From Planctomycetota bacterium (GTDB taxonomy: Bacteria > Planctomycetota > UBA1135 > GCA-002686595): a stretch of DNA of 64,000 nt. Shown here piece after piece: positions 35,636-44,435 of the stretch. Location: positions 1 to 64,000 of the forward strand of contig JACKHV010000009.1 in assembly GCA_020638835.1 (NCBI GenBank). The letters run 5' to 3'. The stretch's first letter is position 1. Each line of letters starts with the position of its first letter. The notes under the pieces are model-generated. The model worked only from the letters and a program-made list of their open reading frames with translations. It ran no database searches and was not told where the DNA came from. The position numbers were made by a program, and so were the translations under genes.

Positions 35636-37921
35636 TTGAACGAACGCCCCACTCTGCCGGCCACGCCGGTCCTCGACGAACGCATCCAGCGCCTGCGCGC
35701 GCGGATCGCGGCGCAGGTCTGGTTGTACGGCCTGGGGTACACGCTGCTGGCGGTCGGCGGCTGGCTGCTCTTCATGTTCCTCGCCGACTGGACGCTGCAC
35801 GTCCCGGCCGGCGTGCGCGTGTTCCACGTGCTGCTGCTCGTCGCGCTGCCGGCGTACGTCGTGCGGCGCTTCCTGCTGCAACCGCTCGCGCGCATCCCCG
35901 ACCGCGCGGGGCTCGCCGTGCTGCTCGAGCGCGCGCAGGACCGGCACGAAGAATTGCTGGTGTCCGCGGTTCAGCTGCGCGAGTCACCTCCGGCCGAGGC
36001 GGACCCCGTGCAGCTCGCCGCCGTGCTGGTACGCGCGGAAGAACGCGCGCGCGAAGCGGATCCGGCGCGCGTGCTCGACGCCAGCCGCCCGCGCAAGGCG
36101 CTCTTCGGCGGTCTCGCCCTCGCGCTCGTCACGACCACGGCGCTCTCGGCGCGTCCGGAAGTGACCGGCACCTTCTTCGCACGGATCCTCGGCGGCTCGA
36201 CGCCGTGGCCGCAGCGCACGCACCTCTCCGTCGAGATCCCGGCCGCCGCGGGACGAGAAGTCGCCCGTCAGCAGGACCGCGTTCTTGTCCGCGTCGCGCG
36301 CGGCAGCGACGTCCCGGTGCTCGTGCGCGCGAAGGGCGTCGTGCCCGACGAAGTGATCCTGTCCTTCGACGGCGGGCAGGAACGCGCCCTTGCCCCGACG
36401 GGCCGCGGGCTCTTCCGAACGCTCTTGCCGTCGCTCCAGGAAGACCTCGCCTTCCGCGTACGCGGCGGCGACGACCAGGACGGCCAGCCGGAGATCGTGA
36501 TCCACGTGCTGCAGGCGCCGGACGTGTCCGCGCTCGCCATCGCGGTCGAACCGCCCGCCTACACCGGGCTCGACACGCAGCTCTACTACGACCAGGACGT
36601 CGAAGTGCTCGCGGGATCGCGCGTCTCCGTCAGCATGCTGCCGACACCCGCCGACGCGACCGGCGGGGTGCGTCTCTTCCCCTCCGACCGCGAGCTCCGG
36701 CTGGAACCCCGCGCCTTCCCCGCCCGCGCGCAGCGCGGCGAGTCCGAACTCGGCCTCGGGTTCGAACTGACGGCCGAGGAAGACCTGCGCTACCGCTTCG
36801 AGCTGGTCGACACCGACGGCCTCGCGAATCCCGATCCCGGTCTGTTCGCGGTGCACGTCACGCCCGATCGCACTCCCACCGTCGAGTGGATCTCGCCCGG
36901 CCGCGGCGAGGTCGAGACCGTGCCCGGCGGTTCGCTCCCGGTCCGCATTCGAGCTCAGGACGACTTCGGCCTCGACTCGATCGCGCTGCTGATCGGCGAC
37001 CTCGCGGAGGGCGCCAAGTCGATCGCGCTCGAAGGACGCGCGATGGAAGCGGACAAGCGCGCGCGTGACGCACGCTTCGCGGCGCTGCGGCTCGAAGACG
37101 TCGACCTCTCCCCCAGCGGTGAAGAAGTCGTCGCAGGGCAGACCTTCCAGCTCACGGTGACGGCCACCGACAAGCGCGGAGGAGAAGTCGGCACGGGCCG
37201 CTCCAGCCCGGTCCGCATCCGCGTCGTCTCCGCCGACGAGTATCTGCGACGCGTGCAGGACCGCCTCGCGCGGGTGCGCGCGCAGACCGAAGCCGCTGCC
37301 GAGATGCTGCGCGAGAAGCGCGAGCGCACGCTCGAGCTGATCGCGAGCATCGAGTCCGACCAACCCGGCGACGGCGCGGGCCCGAGCGACTACAGCGCGG
37401 CGCTCGCGGGCAGCCGACGCGTGCAGGGCGACTCCGAAGCGCTGTCGCGCGAGCTGTCCTCCGTCGCGGAAGGGCTGCTCTACGCGCGGCTCGACGAACG
37501 CGCCGGCCCGCTGCTCGAGCTGCTCGACCGCGCTGAAGCGGAACGCACCGACCGTCGCTTCCACGCCGAGGTCTGGACGGAACTCGCGAGCCGCCAGCGC
37601 GCCGAACAAGTCGGCGGCAACGGACTCGCCGGGCGCCTCGTCGAGATCGTCGGGCTGTCGCTCGAGATCTCGAACCAGGAGCTCGCCACCGCGACCGAGG
37701 CGCTGCGTCGCGCGCAGGAGTCGCAGGACCTGGTCGCCACGCACGACGCCCTGCTCGACGCGGCCGACCGCCAAGCCGCGGCGCTGACGCTCTTCGACGC
37801 CTTGCTCGAGGACCTCGCCGAGTGGGACAGCTTCCAGTCTGTGCTCACGCTGACGCGCGACCTCCTGAACCGTCAGAAGATCCTGCTCAAGCGCACCGAA
37901 CACTTCGCCAAGGAGAACTGA
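35636..37921 (+). CDS. DUF4175-like membrane protein with coiled-coil C-terminus
   Basis: 761 residues, TTG start 5 bases after the previous stop. Three N-terminal helices (VWLYGLGYTLLAVGGWLLFMF, VFHVLLLVALPAYVV, ALFGGLALALVTTTALSA) are followed by a long beta-rich periplasmic region (about 170-530) and an Ala/Glu/Arg coiled coil (about 540-760). This layout matches DUF4175-type proteins. It is followed after one base by the coiled-coil gene, and the two may assemble through these helices. The family assignment rests on layout and recollection. Confidence 0.6.
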   Translation: MNERPTLPATPVLDERIQRLRARIAAQVWLYGLGYTLLAVGGWLLFMFLADWTLHVPAGVRVFHVLLLVALPAYVVRRFLLQPLARIPDRAGLAVLLERAQDRHEELLVSAVQLRESPPAEADPVQLAAVLVRAEERAREADPARVLDASRPRKALFGGLALALVTTTALSARPEVTGTFFARILGGSTPWPQRTHLSVEIPAAAGREVARQQDRVLVRVARGSDVPVLVRAKGVVPDEVILSFDGGQERALAPTGRGLFRTLLPSLQEDLAFRVRGGDDQDGQPEIVIHVLQAPDVSALAIAVEPPAYTGLDTQLYYDQDVEVLAGSRVSVSMLPTPADATGGVRLFPSDRELRLEPRAFPARAQRGESELGLGFELTAEEDLRYRFELVDTDGLANPDPGLFAVHVTPDRTPTVEWISPGRGEVETVPGGSLPVRIRAQDDFGLDSIALLIGDLAEGAKSIALEGRAMEADKRARDARFAALRLEDVDLSPSGEEVVAGQTFQLTVTATDKRGGEVGTGRSSPVRIRVVSADEYLRRVQDRLARVRAQTEAAAEMLREKRERTLELIASIESDQPGDGAGPSDYSAALAGSRRVQGDSEALSRELSSVAEGLLYARLDERAGPLLELLDRAEAERTDRRFHAEVWTELASRQRAEQVGGNGLAGRLVEIVGLSLEISNQELATATEALRRAQESQDLVATHDALLDAADRQAAALTLFDALLEDLAEWDSFQSVLTLTRDLLNRQKILLKRTEHFAKEN

Positions 37922-37922
37922 G

Positions 37923-40637
37923 ATGCGGAAAGCCACCTTCTTCACGCTGGTTCTCCTGTCGCTCGCCGGCACCGCGGTGCACGGCGCAGCGCAGGACGGC
38001 GGCGTCAGCCGCGAGCAGCAGGCGCTCTCCGACGAACAAGCGCTGATCGTGCGCAAGCTCGCGCGACTGCGCGCCTCGATGGAACGCCTCGCGGAGCGCT
38101 ACGAAGCGGAAGGACGCGCGCACGCCGCGGGCTTGCTGCGCGACGCGCTCACGCACCTCGACGAGCGCCAGAAGCAGCGCTCCAGCAAGACGCTCGACGA
38201 ACTCATGACCGGGGCCGAGAGCGGGCTCACCGCCGGTCAGGTCGTGCAGGCGATCGAGGACCAGAAGGCGATCGTGGCGGACCTCGAGCGCTTGCTGTCG
38301 ATCCTGATGGATCGCCCGGACCTCGACCAGCTGCAGAACCAGCTCGAGCAGCTCAAGGCCTTCACCAAGGCGCTGCGCGGACTCTCGCAGGAAGAACAGC
38401 AGCTGCGCGACGACATCGACAGGCTGCGCCAAGACTCGAAGAACGCAGCGCAGAAGAACCTCGAACAGAGCCTCGCGCTGCTCTCGCAGCAACAGGCGGA
38501 ACTGCTGCGCGAGAACGAGCGTGAGGCGCGCGACTCGGGCTCGCTGCAGCTCGAGGCGCTCGAAGCGCGGCTCGAGCTGCTGCTGCGGGACCAGCAGACG
38601 GACCTCGCTGTGGCGCGGTCGTGGCGCCCGGAGACGCACCGCGAGCTGTCCGAGCTGCTCGCTCCCCTCGAGGCGTCGCGCACCGAGTCCGCGCGGGCCG
38701 AGCGCCTGCAAGCGGCCGCCGAACGGGTCGAGGCGCTGTCGCGCGCCGCGCAGCCGGACGGTGACGCGGAAGCCTTGCAGCGCGCGCTCGCCGAAGTCGA
38801 CGCCGCGGCGGAACGCGAGGATCGCCACGCGCGCACCGGGAACGACCCGGCCGCGGAGCAGGCCGCCGAAGCGCTGCGCAACGCGGCGGAAGCCGCCCGC
38901 GCGGGGAACACCGACGAACTCGCGCGCGCCGCTGCCGAGCTCGAGCGCGCGGCCGAAGAACGCCGCTCCGCCGCCGCCGAGTCGCGTGCGGAAGCAGCCG
39001 CGGCCGCGGAGTCTCTCGAGCACGCTTCGCCCGAGCTGCAAGCACAGCTCGCGAAGGCCGCCGAGAAGGGAGACGCCGCCTCGACGGCGGAAGCGCTCGC
39101 CGCGCTGCGTCGCGATCTGAACGATCAACGCTTCCTCGGCCAAGCGCTCTCCGCCTCGCAGAACAAGAACGCCGAAAGCGCCGAACGACTCGCCGAGAGC
39201 TTGCAGCGCGCGTCGCAGCAGGAAGGCGACACGGAAGCCGCTGCCGAGGCGCTCGCCGAAGCGAAGCAAGCGATGGAACGCGCCTCGCAAGCCGCCTCGG
39301 AGAACGCGGCGACGGAGACGGCCGAAGCCGCCGAGCAAGGACGGCGCGCGCTCGAGTCCGCGCTGCAGGCGCTGGCCGCGGGCCGCCAGTCCCGCGCACA
39401 GCAGTCCGCCGGCGACCTGGCAGAACGTCAGCAACGGCTCTCCGAGCAAGCGGCCGGCCTCGAACAGACCGCATCGGAAGCGTCGCTCTCCTCCGAGGCG
39501 CAAGAAGCGGTGCGGCAGCAGCTCGAGGAAGCCTCCGAGGCGATGCAGAAGGCCGCGGAGGCGCTCCAGGAAGGACAGCGTTCGGAAGCCGCCGCGCAGC
39601 AACGCAAGGCGATGGAAGCGCTGAACGAAGCGGCACGCGAGAGCGACTCCGGGACGCAGCCGCAGAACGAAGAAGCACGCGAGCGCGCCGAACAACTCGC
39701 CGAGAAGCAGAAAGAGGTGGAGCGCCGGCTCTACGAGTTCCGCCGCGCCTACGAGGAGTCGCGCCAGGACCAACCCCTCCCCTCGCTCGAGTCGGCTCAA
39801 CAGAGCGCGCGCCAGTCAGGTGAGCAGCTGGAGCAGGGAAACCTCGACGAAGCCGAGCAGAAGGCCGAGGAGGCGCAGCGCCGGATCGAGGAAGCGCTCG
39901 ACCAGCTCGACGAGGAAGAACAGCAGTACCAACGGCTGCGCGACGAGGAGCTGCTGTTCCAGATCGCGGAGGAAGTCGTCGGCATGATCGAGACGCACGG
40001 CCGGCTCTCGGCGGAGACGCTCGAGGTCGACGAGAGCCGTGTGCCCGGCGAGCGCGCGACGCGCGCGCAGAAGCTGCGCCTGCGCAAGATCTCGCGCGAG
40101 GTACAGGCGCTCGCCGACCGCTCGGCGGAACTCCGCGCTGCGATCGCGAAGGAAGGCAGCACGGTGTTCGCCGAGCTCTTCCAGCGCATCGAGGACGACC
40201 TCGTGCGCATCTCGCGCGCCTCGGGTGAGATCGGCGGCTACCAGAGCGGCGCGACCGTCCAGGCGCGCTTCGACGACGTCGGACGCGACCTGCGCTGGCT
40301 GCTCGAGTCGTTGGAGGAAGAGAAGAGCAGGCGCGAGCAGGAAGAGTCGCAGCAAGGCGGGCAACAGGGCGGCGAGCCGGGCGAGCCCGAGAACCGCTTG
40401 GTGCCCGACGCGGCCGAGCTGAAGCTGCTGCAGCGCATGGAGGGCGAAGTGCTCGACAGCCTCGACGAGTTGCTCGTGCTCTACCCCGAGCTCGCCGAGG
40501 GCGGCCAGATCGATCCGCTGCTGCGCGAAGAGATCTCGCGCCTGGCGCAACGCCACCGGCGCACCAGTGAGTTGTTCAGCAGCTTCCGAGAACGCCTCGG
40601 ACTCCCCGACCCCGAAGCCGGCTCCAGAGCCCAGTGA
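37923..40637 (+). CDS. Exported Glu/Ala/Gln-rich coiled-coil protein
   Basis: 904 residues. After a signal peptide (FFTLVLLSLAGTAVHGAA) almost the whole chain is predicted coiled coil, strongly enriched in E, A, Q, R and L, with heptads running from about residue 25 to 880. The stretch 260-600 is especially low in complexity (AAEALRNAAEAARAGNT-like). The C-terminal part is less repetitive and probably folds separately. Such proteins act as periplasmic rods or spacers. It starts one base after the DUF4175-like gene. Confidence 0.7.
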   Translation: MRKATFFTLVLLSLAGTAVHGAAQDGGVSREQQALSDEQALIVRKLARLRASMERLAERYEAEGRAHAAGLLRDALTHLDERQKQRSSKTLDELMTGAESGLTAGQVVQAIEDQKAIVADLERLLSILMDRPDLDQLQNQLEQLKAFTKALRGLSQEEQQLRDDIDRLRQDSKNAAQKNLEQSLALLSQQQAELLRENEREARDSGSLQLEALEARLELLLRDQQTDLAVARSWRPETHRELSELLAPLEASRTESARAERLQAAAERVEALSRAAQPDGDAEALQRALAEVDAAAEREDRHARTGNDPAAEQAAEALRNAAEAARAGNTDELARAAAELERAAEERRSAAAESRAEAAAAAESLEHASPELQAQLAKAAEKGDAASTAEALAALRRDLNDQRFLGQALSASQNKNAESAERLAESLQRASQQEGDTEAAAEALAEAKQAMERASQAASENAATETAEAAEQGRRALESALQALAAGRQSRAQQSAGDLAERQQRLSEQAAGLEQTASEASLSSEAQEAVRQQLEEASEAMQKAAEALQEGQRSEAAAQQRKAMEALNEAARESDSGTQPQNEEARERAEQLAEKQKEVERRLYEFRRAYEESRQDQPLPSLESAQQSARQSGEQLEQGNLDEAEQKAEEAQRRIEEALDQLDEEEQQYQRLRDEELLFQIAEEVVGMIETHGRLSAETLEVDESRVPGERATRAQKLRLRKISREVQALADRSAELRAAIAKEGSTVFAELFQRIEDDLVRISRASGEIGGYQSGATVQARFDDVGRDLRWLLESLEEEKSRREQEESQQGGQQGGEPGEPENRLVPDAAELKLLQRMEGEVLDSLDELLVLYPELAEGGQIDPLLREEISRLAQRHRRTSELFSSFRERLGLPDPEAGSRAQ

Positions 40638-41524
40638 TGAAGGACATCCTCATGCGACGCCACGGACGACGACTGCTGTTCTGCAGCCTCTGCGCCTTCT
40701 TGCTCGTGTGGTCCGCCACGGCACAAGTGCCCGAGGTCGGGCCGGATCCTGTGGACGAGGGCCAACCCGTCGAAGAAGAGGCGCCCGCGCCCTTCTCGCC
40801 GCGCGAAGACGCCGGCGACCTCGAGGCCGAGATGCGCAAGATCTTCCAGCGCGTCGAGACGAAGTTGCGCGACATCGACGTGCTGCTGACCGACGCGAGC
40901 GCCGGTGACACGCGCCGCCTCGCCGAGGCGGGCGAAGCCGGCATCGACGAACTCCTGCGGCGTTCCGTCGAGGACGGACGCGCGGTGCAGCGCGAGATCG
41001 ACGAGCTCCTGCAGCTCGCGCAGCAGGTGGGGTCGAGCTGCTCGTCCAGTTCCTCGAGCTCGTCGCAGAACGGGCAAGGGCAACAAGGCCAGTCCAGCGG
41101 ACAGCCGAGCCCCCTCGACCAAGGCCCGGGAAGCCAGCGCAGCCAGGAGGCGACGCCCACCCTGCCGGAGCAGTCGCAGCCAGGCGGCGAGCCGGAAGGC
41201 GAGCAGCACGGCGATCAGCCCGGCGGCGAGCAGGAGGGCGAACAGCCCGCGGACGGCAAGCAACAGCCCGGCGAGGGCGAGCAGCCCGAGGACGGACCGG
41301 AGCGCCCGGACGACGATCCCCGCAACATCGCGGGCGACGACCCGAAGGCCGGCGAGACGTCGGCTCCCTCGCGCGCCGATCTCTCGGAGCGTTGGGGTGA
41401 GTTGCCCGTGCACGTGCGCGACGTGTTCCGCACGGAAGGCGGCGAGGACATGCCTGCCGAGTACCGCGACTGGATCGACGCGTACTACCGCAAGCTGAAC
41501 GAGCGCGCCGCACAAGGTCGCTGA
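40637..41524 (+). CDS. Exported low-complexity protein, unknown function
   Basis: 295 residues. The ATG at 40637 overlaps the upstream TGA (TGATG); a GTG one codon earlier is possible. A signal peptide (LLFCSLCAFLLVWSATA) precedes a short helical region (85-135). A Ser run at the LQLAQQVGSSCSS region follows, then about 90 residues of Gly/Gln/Glu/Pro repeats (GGEQEGEQPADGKQQ-like). A conserved-looking C-terminal tail ends with WGELPVHVRDVFRT and YRDWIDAYYRKLNE. That tail is typical of small planctomycete operon proteins of unknown function. Confidence 0.65.
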   Translation: MKDILMRRHGRRLLFCSLCAFLLVWSATAQVPEVGPDPVDEGQPVEEEAPAPFSPREDAGDLEAEMRKIFQRVETKLRDIDVLLTDASAGDTRRLAEAGEAGIDELLRRSVEDGRAVQREIDELLQLAQQVGSSCSSSSSSSSQNGQGQQGQSSGQPSPLDQGPGSQRSQEATPTLPEQSQPGGEPEGEQHGDQPGGEQEGEQPADGKQQPGEGEQPEDGPERPDDDPRNIAGDDPKAGETSAPSRADLSERWGELPVHVRDVFRTEGGEDMPAEYRDWIDAYYRKLNERAAQGR

Positions 41525-41538
41525 GCGAGGGAGGCGGA

Positions 41539-42684
41539 GTGAGTCGACGCGGCGCGCTGACGGCCTGCACGGCTCTGGGACTCTGCCTGCTGTGCAGCGG
41601 CGAGGAGCCACCCGAGCGCGCGCAAGAACGCGTGCCTTCGAGCCCCGAGCTGACGCCCGGACTCGAGGTGCGGGACTCGCCGCAGGACCGCGCGGCCCGC
41701 ACGGCGGTCGACCTCGCGCTCGCGCGCCTCGCGGCGTGGCAGCACGAGGAGACGGACGGCTCGATGCCGCCCGCCGGCGCTCGCGAGTTCGCTCCAGTCG
41801 CGACGACCGCGCTCGCAGCGCTCGCTTGGATGGCGACGGGGAGCACGCCGGGTCGCGGACCGTACGGCGCGGAGCTGTCGCGCGCGCTCGACTACCTGAT
41901 CGACCACACCGAGCTCGACGAGAAGTCCGAGACCTACGGCTACGTGTCCGATCAACGCGACGCGCTCTCGCGCACGCACGGCCACGGCTTCGCGACGCTC
42001 GCGATGGCGCAGGCCTTCGCGCTGTCACCGGAGAGCGCGCGCGGCCGCCGCTTGCAGACGGCGCTGCACGCGGCCGTCGCGTGCATCGAGAACAGCCAGG
42101 GTTCCGAAGGCGGATGGGAGTACGCGCCGAAGAAGCTCGTGAACCATGAGGGCTCGGTGACGATCTGCCTCGTGCAGGCGCTGCGCGGCGCGAAGGATGC
42201 CGGCCTCGCCGTCGACCGCAAGGTCATCGAGCGCGCGCTCGGGTACGTGCGGAGGTCGCAGAAGGACGACGGTTCGTTCCGCTACGCGATCGGCAACGAC
42301 CGCAGCTCCGTCGCACTGACAGCGGCCGCGCTCGCGACGCTGAACGCCGGCGGCGAGTACTCGGGCAGCGTCGTCCTGTCGGGCTTCGACTGGCTGGTTC
42401 GCGAACTCGCCAACCGCGCCGAGGACCGCGCCTGGGCGAGCGGCGAGCGCCCCGCCTCGCACTTCCCGCACTACGAACGCTTCTATCTGGCCCAGGCGTT
42501 CTGGCAGCACTCCGAGCGCCGCGTCTTCGACGAGTGGTTCGCCGAGGAGCAGCGCCGGCTCCTGCTGGACCAGCAGGAAGAGGGAGCCTGGCTCGACGAC
42601 AGCTACGGCGCCGTCTATGCGACTTCGATGAGCGTGCTGGTCCTGGCCCTCCCGGACGGCCTGCTGCCGGTCTACCTGCGCTAG
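41539..42684 (+). CDS. Exported terpenoid-cyclase-fold protein, copy 2
   Basis: 381 residues from a GTG preceded by a GAGGGAGG ribosome-binding site. Weak signal peptide or lipobox-like start (LGLCLLCSGEE). QW-like repeats occur at NSQGSEGGWEYAP, SQKDDGSFRY and QQEEGAWLDDSYG. It is related to 34411-35631 in order of motifs (GHGFATLAMAQAF versus SHAFATLFLAEIY) and in the closing LPVYLR versus LPIFQR. No cyclase catalytic acid motif is seen. Last gene of the operon. Confidence 0.77.
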   Translation: MSRRGALTACTALGLCLLCSGEEPPERAQERVPSSPELTPGLEVRDSPQDRAARTAVDLALARLAAWQHEETDGSMPPAGAREFAPVATTALAALAWMATGSTPGRGPYGAELSRALDYLIDHTELDEKSETYGYVSDQRDALSRTHGHGFATLAMAQAFALSPESARGRRLQTALHAAVACIENSQGSEGGWEYAPKKLVNHEGSVTICLVQALRGAKDAGLAVDRKVIERALGYVRRSQKDDGSFRYAIGNDRSSVALTAAALATLNAGGEYSGSVVLSGFDWLVRELANRAEDRAWASGERPASHFPHYERFYLAQAFWQHSERRVFDEWFAEEQRRLLLDQQEEGAWLDDSYGAVYATSMSVLVLALPDGLLPVYLR

Positions 42685-42927
42685 GGACCCCTGCGGGCCG
42701 GCCCGCCTCGAAAAAATCGGCGACGGCACCCGGGGAAGGGGGCTGGAAAAAGCTGCAGGGTCGCCCCAAATCGCTGATAATCAGGAACTTGCGAAGGCCG
42801 GAAAGCGTCACGAGGGCGTTCGGTCCAAGTCGCCCGATCGGGGGGATTCCCCCGGTCCCCAGGCCGCGTACCTGCGGATAGAATTCGGTTCACGGGCCCA
42901 GGAACCGCCCCCGCGCCTCCTCCGACG

Positions 42928-44340
42928 ATGTTGATCACCCTCCTGCTCTCCGCCGCGGCCGCCGCCCCGGCCGCGCTCCAGACCACGCAGACGGCGCCCC
43001 TGCAGTCCACGAACACCGTGGTGCAGCCCCCGGCCATGAGCCCCCAGGGACAGCCGCTGCCCAGCGGTGGAACCGTGGCCAGCGCCGTCGGCGGCCAACA
43101 GATCGCCATCGGGGTCGACCCGCTGCGCCTCCTGGGCTCGCCGCAGCCCGGCGTCTACGAGCTCGTGCTGAACGACACCGGCACGACCTGGCAGGAGCCC
43201 TTCCTGATCGGCATCCCGCCGGTCCCTGCGGGCCCGAACGCGCCGCTGCTCGTCGTCTTCCACGGCTGGGGCAACACGCACCGCTCGATCCTCGACCAGA
43301 CCTCCTACTTCCACGAGGCGCGGCAGCGCGGCTGGTACGTCGTCGCTCCCCTCGGCGCCCACAAGTACAACTACTCGATCCCCTACGCGCAGCAGAACGT
43401 GCAGACTGTGCTGGACTGGGTGACCCAGGCCCTGCCCGTCGACGACACGCGCATCTACGGCGTCGGCTTCTCGATGGGCGGCGGCAACGTGACGAACTAC
43501 GCGGCGCGCCACCTCGACCCCGCGCACGCGCGCTTCGCCGCGATCGTGAACCACACGGGCACCGTGTCGGTCCGCGACGTCTTCTACAACTCGGTGGACA
43601 CCACGCTGCTCGAGCACGTCGACATGTTCGGCGGCACGCCCGTGCAGAAGGCCTTCGAGTACGCGCGCAGCTCGGTGATCGACATCGAGCCGGGCTTCCC
43701 CGCCCCCGACACCGGAGCGGACCTCGCGCGCAACTTGGTCGGCCTGCCGATGTTCAACTTCGCGGTCGACAACGACCCGCTGGCGCACCTGGTGCGCGAG
43801 ACGCGCATCTTCACGCGCTGGCTCTGGCGCCTCGAAGGCACGCCGCGCATGAAGGAAGGCCAAGGCGCGCTGCACACCTGGGACTCGCTCGACGAGTGGG
43901 CTGCTTGCCAGTTCCTGTCGATGCACACCCTCGACGCCTCGCCGCAGGGCACGCACTCGCTGCTCGCCGACCGCGACGCGACCTACTACTGCTTCGACGT
44001 CGAACAGGACGCCCTGAACGCCTTCACGCCCTTCCGCTGGAACCTCGACCAGGCGCTGAACCGCCTGATCCTCGACCAGACCGAGAACCTCGCCCGCATC
44101 ACCGTCGACACCGACGAAGCGGGCCTGGACACCTCGAACATCGTCAAGGTGATCCTCGGCACGCAGGACGGACTGCCCGAGGAAGTCGTGCTCGACGGCT
44201 ACAGCGTCGCGCCGACGAACGTGCTGCGCAACGGCGTGCCGATGGCTCCCGGAGCATGGAGCTTCGACGCCCAGAGCGGTACGGTGACGATCATCGAGAC
44301 CAACGCCGCCGCGTATCCGCAGTGGCGCATCGAACCCTGA
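42928..44340 (+). CDS. Exported alpha/beta hydrolase
   Basis: 470 residues with a short signal peptide (MLITLLLSAAAAAPAALQ). The oxyanion segment VVFHGWGN precedes the nucleophile elbow GFSMGGGN with S182, the layout of PHB-depolymerase- or feruloyl-esterase-like hydrolases. The C-terminal 90 residues form a beta domain (VVLDGYSVAPTNVLRNG). Asp and His of the triad were not assigned with confidence. It probably cleaves an ester outside the cell. 243 bases separate it from the operon before it. Confidence 0.72.
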   Translation: MLITLLLSAAAAAPAALQTTQTAPLQSTNTVVQPPAMSPQGQPLPSGGTVASAVGGQQIAIGVDPLRLLGSPQPGVYELVLNDTGTTWQEPFLIGIPPVPAGPNAPLLVVFHGWGNTHRSILDQTSYFHEARQRGWYVVAPLGAHKYNYSIPYAQQNVQTVLDWVTQALPVDDTRIYGVGFSMGGGNVTNYAARHLDPAHARFAAIVNHTGTVSVRDVFYNSVDTTLLEHVDMFGGTPVQKAFEYARSSVIDIEPGFPAPDTGADLARNLVGLPMFNFAVDNDPLAHLVRETRIFTRWLWRLEGTPRMKEGQGALHTWDSLDEWAACQFLSMHTLDASPQGTHSLLADRDATYYCFDVEQDALNAFTPFRWNLDQALNRLILDQTENLARITVDTDEAGLDTSNIVKVILGTQDGLPEEVVLDGYSVAPTNVLRNGVPMAPGAWSFDAQSGTVTIIETNAAAYPQWRIEP

Positions 44341-44435
44341 TCCACCGTAGCGCCGACGACTTGGCCGGCCGACGCTCCTCGTGACCCGAGGTGCATCGCG
44401 CGTTGCGGCAGGATCTCTTCCCCACGAGAAGGTCC

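Noticed and set aside
42685..42927. Terminator for the moxR operon
   Set aside because: A GC palindrome (GCGGGCCGGCCCGC) is followed by an A-run rather than a T-run on the plus strand, so I could not support an intrinsic terminator.
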